Source: Rhizobacter koreensis
Lineage (GTDB): Bacteria; Pseudomonadota; Gammaproteobacteria; Burkholderiales; Burkholderiaceae_C
Length of the DNA: 64,000 bases
NCBI RefSeq assembly: GCF_013366375.1
Contig: NZ_JABWMJ010000011.1
Span: forward strand, 123,494-187,493
Reading direction: 5' to 3'
The first letter of the stretch is position 1. Each line of letters begins with the position of its first letter. Under the pieces are notes generated by a model. The model had not been told where the DNA came from and ran no database searches. It saw only the letters and a program-made list of their open reading frames with translations. The position numbers and the translations under genes were made by a program. Below, piece after piece: positions 57,882 through 64,000 of this stretch.

Positions 57882-58894
57882 TGAAACCTCTTATTGATGT
57901 GAATGGACTTGGTCGCAGGAGACCTCGGCAGCGTCATTGCGCCGCCTGACCTCTTGAGCAAGAGCGACCGCGCATGCGGACGCTGCTCGACCGCGGGAAG
58001 GGCAATTTACAACGATGGTTCGCGGCGGCCAAGCCGTGGCAGGTCTGGCGAGTCGCCGCTTGAGCCAGTGTTCGGCCTTGGTCGAAGCTCGGTTCCAGCG
58101 GTGCCGCGCCAATAATCTTGTTGCAGACATCGTTCCACTTGGCCGTACGTGGCACGACTCCCAACCCGCGGTTCTCGTTGGGCTCAGGACCCCAGCAGCT
58201 CGTGCCCAAGCGCACCACGGCGTGGTAAGCCATGAGGCGCCAGGCGCCCATGGAATAAGCCATGGTTATAGCACCCCGGACTGTCCTCGCCTGCTCTTCG
58301 ATCGGTAGGACCACAGCCGCCCGACACCGGATCCGATGCTCCGATCCGCGACTGGTTCATCCGCCGAGCGGAGGTCACCTCCAGCAGGTGCTGCTGGAAC
58401 CAAGCGGGTCCAGCAGGGCAGCGGTGGTGTCATCTTCCTCGCGATCGACCCCGCATGGCGGCTCTCTCGATGGCCCCTGGCGGTGGGCTCAAGGCCCCGA
58501 ATTGGTGCGAACGAACAGCGATGAGCCCAAGACGTCTCGATTTCCGCGAGGCCTTGCTCGCATCCGGTTGGGTCAACGCGACCGGCTTCGACCCCAGGAA
58601 CGAGCACCGGGAGCCGCAGCTTTTTCAGGTGCAGCTTGACGATCGTCAAGCAGAGGGGTGGGATCGCGTAGGGTTGACGAAAGCTTATAGCGACATCACA
58701 TCTTCTCAGTCGCGGCGCGGGCAAACACTGAGTCGCCGCGCGGGCACCGACTGCAACACTGCGAACACTTGCTGCTACCCCAAGGCTCTACGGCGGTCGC
58801 GATAAGGAAGCCAGACCGACGGGCTCGCAGCCACACAAGCCCGAACGATGGGCGACGGCTGGGCGTGCGTTGATTTACAAGTTCGGAGGGGAAC
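57882..58894. other. About 1 kb without a supported gene
   Basis: Short open frames on both strands have no family-like sequence, lack ribosome binding sites and do not show the strong third-position GC bias of the neighbouring genes. GC content looks lower than in the core regions. The stretch lies between a DUF1330 gene and a cupin gene in the accessory region and may hold decayed mobile-element DNA. No recognisable transposase motif was seen here. Confidence 0.5.
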
Positions 58895-59836
58895 GTGAAA
58901 AATCTGTGGAAGCGTAGTTTGGCTGCCTTGGGTGCGATAGCGATCAGCACGGTCGGGATGACGCAAGCTCATGCACAGGCCAAGGCATGGACGCCAAAGC
59001 CGACACCGCTCGCGCCTTACGTGAACGGGATGAAGCCGCTCACGAAGCTGAGCGACGTGCTCGCCGACAAGGACCCGTCCGCCAGTTGGCGCCACAAGGT
59101 CGTCGATGATGAGAGCGTGAAGGCTGCATGGGTGGGTTTGAAGCCAGGCGATGGGATGCGGCAGAAGCTGGTGGCAGATCACCGTACCGCGTTCGTCGTC
59201 TGGGAGGGCCAGATCGAAGTCAACATCCCGGGTCAGACTCCTGCAACGTTCACTGCGACCAAGGGGATGATGGTCCAGGTTCCGCTCCGCCGGCCGTACT
59301 CACTGACGAACGTGGGTTCGACGCCATCGCTGCATTTCGAGGTCCATAACGCAAAGCGGGTCTTCATCTATCCGCAGCCCACCTCGACAGCGGGGTTGCC
59401 GCCACCGCCGGAGGGCCATGTCTGGTTCCCGCACCGGTACGAACAGCCCGATAGCTTCACGTCGCAGGGCACGCCGGTTTCCCGCAACTTCTTCGCCAAT
59501 CCGGCGGGCAGCACAGGCGCCTTCGTGAACGACGATCGCTTGTTCATGAACGTCATCCGCGGCGCCAATGCCCCCGTCACCGATGAGTACTATTTCAAGG
59601 TCTCTGATGGTGACGCCTGGTTCGTCATGGAAGGTCAGATGGGTTTCTCGGTCGAAGGTCTGGGCTCCTTGGTCGCGAACCCGGGTGATATCGTTTATGT
59701 CCCGGCAGGCCGTTTCCAGCAGCCTTCGCACCTTGGTGGTGGCTTCTCGACGGGGATTGTCATCAACGGCTATCCCAGGGGTTCACGCCACTGGCCTGAA
59801 ATCCAACCCCCGGTTCCCCCGATCGCGTCGATGTAG
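58895..59836 (+). CDS. Secreted cupin-domain protein
   Basis: A 313-residue exported protein. It starts at GTG 58895 with a strong ribosome binding site GGAGGGG (58885-58891) and has a signal peptide cleaved near AHA-QA (residue about 28). It has two cupin-like halves: residues about 75-150 (RTAFVVWEGQIEVNIPGQTP, MMVQVPLRRPYSLTN) and about 205-300 (EYYFKVSDGDAWFVMEGQMG, NPGDIVYVPAGRFQQPSHLG). The metal-ligand histidines of classical cupins are sparse, so catalysis is uncertain. The function is unknown; it lies upstream of an ABC transporter operon in the same direction, 446 bases away. Confidence 0.85.
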   Translation: MKNLWKRSLAALGAIAISTVGMTQAHAQAKAWTPKPTPLAPYVNGMKPLTKLSDVLADKDPSASWRHKVVDDESVKAAWVGLKPGDGMRQKLVADHRTAFVVWEGQIEVNIPGQTPATFTATKGMMVQVPLRRPYSLTNVGSTPSLHFEVHNAKRVFIYPQPTSTAGLPPPPEGHVWFPHRYEQPDSFTSQGTPVSRNFFANPAGSTGAFVNDDRLFMNVIRGANAPVTDEYYFKVSDGDAWFVMEGQMGFSVEGLGSLVANPGDIVYVPAGRFQQPSHLGGGFSTGIVINGYPRGSRHWPEIQPPVPPIASM

Positions 59837-60282
59837 TCGATCAGTCGCGAGCGTTGCTGCACCACCGCGTGTCGGTTTGCGTCGCCTGGCCTGAACGTGG
59901 GGCTCGTGCCGAGAGGCGAGGTTCTCTGGACCTTCGCAGGCAATGATGCGGGTGGAACTTGGCGGTGCGCAACGACGTGTCGGCATGGTCGTCGGATGCG
60001 TCGCGCAACCTGGTACTTCAGGACTCGCGCGGCGCGATCGACACAGCCCTGAATGCGGTATTCGTGGTCGTCGATGATCGTGTCGGCGGCTGGTTTCGAG
60101 GACAACCTCGCCCACCATCTGGTTAGAGCGCGCCATCGAAAAATGCGCTGCTGAAAGATCCCGCCATGCCATGGGGCAGGTCCTTGGTTTCACCCCTGTT
60201 GAAGCTGTCTCGCCGCAAGGCCGGCGCCACCCGCCGCACGGTCGGCCAAGCGGTTCCCGCAGTCTGAGGAAGAATTGAATTG
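59837..60282. other. Intergenic region before the NMT1-type transporter operon
   Basis: No gene is supported. Fragments such as VFVVVDDRVGGWF can be read on the plus strand but have no start or context. A ribosome binding site GAGGAAG (60266-60272) serves the permease ATG at 60283. No clear promoter or hairpin was identified. Confidence 0.45.
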
Positions 60283-61053
60283 ATGCGGCACTGGTTCTCG
60301 GCGCTTTGGTTCTGCGCGCCTTTCGCGGTCTTGCTCGTCCTATGGGCGGTCTTGATCCCGTACTTCGACGTCAATCCTCGCCTGTTCCCCCACCTCGACT
60401 CGGTCGTGCAGGCCGGTCTCGATGGCATCAAGGACGGCACCCTTATCCGGCACATCGGTGCGAGCTTGCTGCGCGTCAGCGTCGGCACCGTGCTCGCCCT
60501 CGTGTTCGCCATTCCGCTCGGGGTTGCCATGGGCGTCAGCCCGGCGGTCTCGGGTTTTCTCACGCCCCCGCTCAGGTTCTTCTCGGTGCTGGCAGGCATC
60601 GCGTGGATCCCGCTGGCGTCGCTGTGGTTCGGCTACGGCTTCGGCGCCATCACTTTCATCATCTTCAATGCGGTCTTCTTCATCGTGACTTACAACACGC
60701 TGCTCGGCGTGTCGACCATTCCCCTGCAGGTGCGCAACGCAGCCGCATCCCTGGGCGCGGGGCACTGGGCCATGCTGACCGAGGTACTGCTGCCCGGCGC
60801 GCTCCCGAATATCGTCACCGGCATTCGCACCGGACTGGGCTTCGCCTGGCGCGGGCTGATCGCCGCCGAGATGATTGCGACCAACGTGGGACTCGGTTAC
60901 ATGCTTTTCGTCGCGCGTGATTTCTACAAGACCGAAGTGATCGTGCTCGGCATGATCGTCATCGGCGTGCTGTGGTTGCTGCTTGATCGCCTGGTGCTGG
61001 CGCCGATCGAGCGCGCCACCAGCGAGCGCTGGGGCCTGGTGCAGCGGGCATGA
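60283..61053 (+). CDS. ABC transporter permease, SsuC/TauC type (first)
   Basis: A 256-residue permease with about six helices. It carries the BPD-type coupling loop near residue 165 (RNAAASLGAGHWAMLTEVLL PGALPNIVTG, the EAA motif with conserved G) and GLGFAWRGLIAAEMIATN. ATG 60283 was chosen over TTG 60280 because of its spacing to GAGGAAG. It belongs to the nitrate/sulfonate/taurine family. The stop overlaps the next permease ATG as ATGA; the two are similar and probably form a heterodimeric channel. Confidence 0.92.
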   Translation: MRHWFSALWFCAPFAVLLVLWAVLIPYFDVNPRLFPHLDSVVQAGLDGIKDGTLIRHIGASLLRVSVGTVLALVFAIPLGVAMGVSPAVSGFLTPPLRFFSVLAGIAWIPLASLWFGYGFGAITFIIFNAVFFIVTYNTLLGVSTIPLQVRNAAASLGAGHWAMLTEVLLPGALPNIVTGIRTGLGFAWRGLIAAEMIATNVGLGYMLFVARDFYKTEVIVLGMIVIGVLWLLLDRLVLAPIERATSERWGLVQRA

Positions 61054-61859
61054 CGACTTTTTTCCTCAAGGCCTGGAGCCACTATCTGCGCCTGACGACG
61101 CAGTGGCCGTCGCTCGGCACCATCGTGCCGTTCCTTCCGCTTGTCGCAGCCTGGTGGATCGTCACCGCGCTTCAGGTATTCCCGCCTGCGTTCCTGCCTG
61201 GACCCCCGGAGGTCGTGCGCTCGTTCGGGACGCTCGTCTACACGGGCGTGCTGCCGGACTACCTGCAGGACAGCATCGTGCGCCTGGTCGTCGGGTCCTT
61301 CTGGGGCATCTTGCTCGGCATCCCCGTGGGCATCCTGGTGGGCCTCAGTCAGCGGGCGCACAAGGCGCTCTGGCCGTTGCTGATGTTCTTCCAGGCCATC
61401 GGCGACATCGCCTGGTTGCCGATCCTGGTGATCTGGTTCGGCTACGGGCTGACGACCATGACCGTCGTCATCGTCTACACGGTTATCTTTCCGGTCATCC
61501 TGAACACGGTGCTGGGCGTGCGTTCGATCCCGATCAACATGCATCGCGCCGCGCTGAGCCTCGGTGCCTCGCGCATCCGCATGCTGTGGGAAGTGGTGCT
61601 GCCGGGTGCGCTTCCCAACATCATGACGGGGCTGCGCAACGGCCTGGGTTACGGCTGGCGCGCCCTCATCGCGACCGAGATCATCGTCGGCACCAGCGGC
61701 ATCGGTTTTCTCATGTTCGATGCCCGCCGCGCAGGCTCGGTGGTCGAGATCCTGCTGGGCATGATCATTCTCGGGATTCTTTGGTACATCGTTGACAGCT
61801 GGATCCTCGCGCCGATCGAGCGGGCCACCGGACAGCGCTGGGGATTGGTGACGAAGTGA
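61050..61859 (+). CDS. ABC transporter permease, SsuC/TauC type (second)
   Basis: A 269-residue homolog of the preceding permease, with an EAA loop (HRAALSLGASRIRMLWEVVL), GLGYGWRALIATEIIVGTSG and a shared C-terminal motif LAPIERATGQRWGLV. The two proteins end almost identically (APIERATSERWGLV in the first), pointing to an old tandem duplication. The ATG is fixed by the ATGA overlap. Its own stop overlaps the ATPase GTG as GTGA. Confidence 0.92.
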   Translation: MTTFFLKAWSHYLRLTTQWPSLGTIVPFLPLVAAWWIVTALQVFPPAFLPGPPEVVRSFGTLVYTGVLPDYLQDSIVRLVVGSFWGILLGIPVGILVGLSQRAHKALWPLLMFFQAIGDIAWLPILVIWFGYGLTTMTVVIVYTVIFPVILNTVLGVRSIPINMHRAALSLGASRIRMLWEVVLPGALPNIMTGLRNGLGYGWRALIATEIIVGTSGIGFLMFDARRAGSVVEILLGMIILGILWYIVDSWILAPIERATGQRWGLVTK

Positions 61860-62614
61860 AAAGCCTGACTATTCGCAATCTTTCGAAGACCTATTTCGAT
61901 GTCCACGCCGGCTCGAACGTGACGGCGGTGCGCGACTTGTCGCTGGAGATACCGGCGGGCGAGTTCGTGTCCATCGTCGGCCCGTCAGGGTGCGGCAAGA
62001 CAACGCTCCTCAACATGATCGCCGGGTTCCTTCCTCACACCGAGGGGGACATCCTGGTTGGCGGCCAGCCCGTAAAGGGGCCAGGTCCCGACCGCGGCGT
62101 GGTGTTCCAGTCATGGGCGCTTTTCCCGTGGCGCACCGTCCTCGACAACGTCGCGTTCGGTCCCAAGATGCGCGGCGTCGGCAAGGCCGAGCGCGAGAAG
62201 ATCGCGCACGACTACCTCGCGCTCGCCAAGTTGTCCCATGCTGCAGGGCGCTACCCCAACGAGCTGTCGGGCGGCATGCAGCAGCGCGTCGGCGTGGTGC
62301 GTGCGCTGGCGAACGAGCCGGACGTGCTGCTGATGGACGAACCCTTCGCCAGCGTGGATGCGCAGACGCGCATGACCCTGCAGGAAGAGCTGACCCGGAT
62401 CTGGGAGCAGAAGCGGCCCACGGTCATCTTCATCACCCACGATGTCTCCGAAGCCGTCTTCCTCGGCAACCGGGTGATCGCCCTGTCCAAAGGCAAGGTG
62501 CTGGAGGAGATCGACGTCGACCTGCCGCGGCCCCGGGTTTGGGACGACCTCAACGAGGACGACCGCTTCAAGGCGCTGAACGCGCGCGTTCTTCAACTCG
62601 TGCGGGCCGCCTGA
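61856..62614 (+). CDS. ABC transporter ATP-binding protein, SsuB/TauB type
   Basis: A 252-residue ATPase with Walker A GPSGCGKTT (near residue 42), Q-loop VFQSWALFPWRTV, signature LSGGMQQRVGVVRAL, Walker B VLLMDEPFASVD and the switch histidine in ITHDVSEAV. All catalytic motifs are intact. The start is GTG 61856, fixed by the GTGA overlap with the second permease. It powers import of the compound bound by the downstream binding protein. Confidence 0.94.
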   Translation: MKSLTIRNLSKTYFDVHAGSNVTAVRDLSLEIPAGEFVSIVGPSGCGKTTLLNMIAGFLPHTEGDILVGGQPVKGPGPDRGVVFQSWALFPWRTVLDNVAFGPKMRGVGKAEREKIAHDYLALAKLSHAAGRYPNELSGGMQQRVGVVRALANEPDVLLMDEPFASVDAQTRMTLQEELTRIWEQKRPTVIFITHDVSEAVFLGNRVIALSKGKVLEEIDVDLPRPRVWDDLNEDDRFKALNARVLQLVRAA

Positions 62615-62617
62615 GCC

Positions 62618-62938
62618 ATGCCGGGTGACGTTCTCAGGTCGCGGAAGTTCCACATCCTGCTGGCTATCGCGGTCTTCTATGTCGCGTGGCAGGTCTGGCT
62701 GACGATCGCGGCACCGCAAAAGGTCGCCGGCGTTGCGGGCGAGTCGGAGAAGATAAACATACTGGTCACGCTGCCGTTTCCACCGGAGCGTTTTCACTTT
62801 CAGAAGCTCCAGACCTTTGGCAGGGTATCCGGTGCGGAGGAGGCGAATGCCCTTGAAGTTCGCGGAGTGAAACGAGATGATCTGACGACCGTCGCGCGTC
62901 CTTACTGGGTGAGGCGTGTGGAACCATTGAAACCTTAA
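62618..62938 (+). CDS. Small membrane-anchored protein of unknown function
   Basis: A 106-residue protein with one hydrophobic helix (residues about 12-31, FHILLAIAVFYVAWQVWLTI) after a basic N-terminus. The remaining 70-odd residues are hydrophilic and show no recognised family. It lies three bases after the ATPase and just before the binding protein, in the same direction, so it is part of the operon. It could be a periplasm-facing accessory subunit. The second half looks less constrained, so a decayed fragment is possible. Confidence 0.55.
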   Translation: MPGDVLRSRKFHILLAIAVFYVAWQVWLTIAAPQKVAGVAGESEKINILVTLPFPPERFHFQKLQTFGRVSGAEEANALEVRGVKRDDLTTVARPYWVRRVEPLKP

Positions 62939-62948
62939 GGAGACCATG

Positions 62949-63899
62949 ATGAAACGAATCGCGTTGCTGCTCTGTTCCCTGTTGTTGTTGCCCTCGCTGG
63001 CGCTGGCCCAGGCCACGAACCTCGTGAAGGTGAAGGTGGGCATGGTGGCCGCCGTCGACATGCTGGCGTTGCCGATCGCCGTCGAGCGCGGCTTCTTCGA
63101 GAAATACGGGCTCGACGTGACGATCGCGCGTCCCTATGCGACCGGCGTCGATGCGCTCAATGCCCTGCAGGCCGGCGAGACCGACATGGTGCAGGCCGGC
63201 GTCCCGGCCATCGGCGCCATCCTGCGCGGCATGGACCTGGTATTCCTCGGCAACTTCAGCGGCAACGCCACCAAGCTGGGCTCCGATGCCACGCTTGCCC
63301 TCATCGCGAACAGCGGCACCGGCATCGTCAAAGGTGACCTGAAGAGCCTCAAGGGCAAGAAGATCGCGACCTCGTTCGGCACGATCAACCACCTCTACAT
63401 CCTCGGCCTGCTCGAGAAGGGTGGCCTGACGCCCGCCGATGTGACGCTGGTCAATACGCCTCCGCCGGAGATGACCGTGGCGTTGCTCGCCAAGGGCGTG
63501 GATGCGTTCGTGGCTTGGGATCCGGCTCCGGTCATCGCCATGAAGGACGTGCCCGGCGCGATCGAGGTGATCCGCGGCGGTGACGTGATTTCCTACCTTG
63601 GCTTCAACATCGCCCTGCGGCCCTGGGCAGAAAAGAACGGCGCAACGATCGAGAAGTTCCTGGCAGGCGTGTCCGAAGCCGACCAGTGGATGCGCAAGAA
63701 TCCCAAGCAGGCCGCCGCCATCGGCACCCGCTGGATTCCCGGCTTGAAGCTTGACGTTGCGGAAGCCGCGATGCAGAACAACATCCAGCAAGTCGACCGC
63801 CGCATCTCCGCGCACAACTATCGTGCGCTCTGGAAGGCGCAGGACACGCTGCAGCGGCTGGGCGTGATCAAGACCACAGAGCCGGCCGCGCAAATCTGA
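62949..63899 (+). CDS. ABC transporter substrate-binding protein, NMT1/SsuA type
   Basis: A 316-residue exported protein. A signal peptide (MKRIALLLCSLLLLPSLALA, cleaved near ALA-QA) is followed by an NMT1-like domain with VGMVAAVDMLALPIAVERGFF, ALQAGETDMVQAGVPAIGAIL, GKKIATSFGTINHLYILGLL and VDAFVAWDPAPVIA. ATG 62949 is better spaced than ATG 62946 to AAGGAG (62937-62942). It gives the imported substrate its specificity: nitrate, alkanesulfonate, a pyrimidine precursor or an aromatic acid are all possible in this family. It is the last gene before an IS element. Confidence 0.92.
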   Translation: MKRIALLLCSLLLLPSLALAQATNLVKVKVGMVAAVDMLALPIAVERGFFEKYGLDVTIARPYATGVDALNALQAGETDMVQAGVPAIGAILRGMDLVFLGNFSGNATKLGSDATLALIANSGTGIVKGDLKSLKGKKIATSFGTINHLYILGLLEKGGLTPADVTLVNTPPPEMTVALLAKGVDAFVAWDPAPVIAMKDVPGAIEVIRGGDVISYLGFNIALRPWAEKNGATIEKFLAGVSEADQWMRKNPKQAAAIGTRWIPGLKLDVAEAAMQNNIQQVDRRISAHNYRALWKAQDTLQRLGVIKTTEPAAQI

Positions 63900-63906
63900 A
63901 CACGGC

Positions 63907-64000
63907 GTAAAGTGGACTGGCTGCTCCGATGGGCGAGGATAGAGCCCGAGATTCAGGAGCAGAGAACATGAGCAGAAGACCACGGCGCAACCACTCGGCG
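63907..64000 (+). mobile_element. Left end of an IS3-family insertion sequence (continues past window)
   Basis: The element seems to begin within about ten bases of the binding-protein stop codon. A sequence GTAAAGTGGACTGGCTGCTC could be its terminal repeat; the exact end cannot be set without the other side. A transposase gene starts 60 bases in. The remainder lies beyond the right edge. Confidence 0.6.
63968..64000 (+). CDS. IS3-family transposase OrfA, 5' fragment
   Basis: Only the first 11 codons are visible: ATG at 63968 gives MSRRPRRNHSA. This closely matches the N-terminus of IS3-type OrfA proteins, which usually read MS(K/R)RPRRNHSPAFKAKV. A ribosome binding site AGGAGCAG lies at 63955-63962. 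The gene must continue outside the window. Confidence 0.65.
   Translation, partial: MSRRPRRNHSA

Noticed and set aside
58262..58639. 125-residue plus-strand frame in the same stretch
   Set aside because: Sequence is irregular, without a hydrophobic core pattern or family features.
58266..58724. 152-residue minus-strand frame in the gene-poor stretch
   Set aside because: No ribosome binding site, no recognisable motif, overlapping frames on the other strand of equal quality; not supported as a gene.

Overview
The window is a high-GC chromosomal segment from a Gram-negative bacterium, most likely a betaproteobacterium of the Burkholderiales type. Three things point that way: the gene order thrS-infC-rpmI-rplT-pheS-pheT-ihfA-merR followed by a tRNA-Pro gene, the yciB-bolA-ppiC cluster, and the many start/stop overlaps (ATGA, GTGA, TTGA, TGATG). 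No genus can be named from the sequence alone.

Region 1 (1-19878, all minus strand) is a polysaccharide precursor locus. Read in the direction of transcription it starts with rmlB-rmlA-rmlC (dTDP-sugar route). Next is a six-gene CDP-3,6-dideoxyhexose set: E3-type reductase, glucose-1-phosphate cytidylyltransferase, CDP-glucose 4,6-dehydratase, the E1 [2Fe-2S]/PMP dehydrase, an epimerase and a reductase. It has the composition expected for a CDP-ascarylose-type pathway. Then come an EPS-associated MarR-type regulator, a UDP-glucose dehydrogenase and a tightly coupled ten-gene cassette: methyltransferase, PseH-like GNAT, ACP, SDR, metallo-beta-lactamase-fold hydrolase, KAS III, MaoC-SDR fusion, FkbH-like protein, second ACP and acyl-CoA ligase. 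The locus ends with fdtA and fdtB (dTDP-Fuc3N), and fdtB runs off the left edge. No glycosyltransferase, polymerase or flippase is visible, so the locus must continue to the left. My reading is that the cassette builds a special acyl group for the amino sugar.

Region 2 (20212-26824) is housekeeping: peptide deformylase, a very long FecR/DUF6600 envelope-type protein, the divergent tesA/ybbA pair, a periplasmic parvulin, BolA and YciB.

Region 3 (27192-36381) holds a branched-chain amino acid type ABC transporter operon (substrate-binding protein, then after a terminator LivH-M-G-F), a cyanide-insensitive type bd oxidase (cydA-cydB-DUF2474), and a stand-alone ATP-dependent DNA ligase.

Region 4 (36547-48739) is a long fatty acid or acyl-CoA degradation operon. 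It encodes a fused enoyl-CoA hydratase/3-hydroxyacyl-CoA dehydrogenase, M20 peptidase, HD-domain protein, thiolase, two PaaI-type thioesterases, acyl-CoA dehydrogenase, a small membrane protein, two SDRs, a CurA-like reductase and a GST-like protein.

Region 5 (48792-56912) is the translation cluster. Upstream of thrS there is a short leader peptide with three early Thr codons, a mutually exclusive antiterminator pairing and an intrinsic terminator, which is the layout of a transcription attenuator. infC starts at an AUC codon.

Region 6 (56913-64000) is accessory DNA beyond tRNA-Pro(GGG): an IS3-family transposase remnant, a DUF1330 gene, about 1 kb with no supported gene, a secreted cupin protein, a nitrate/sulfonate-type ABC transporter operon, and the start of another IS3-type transposase at the right edge.
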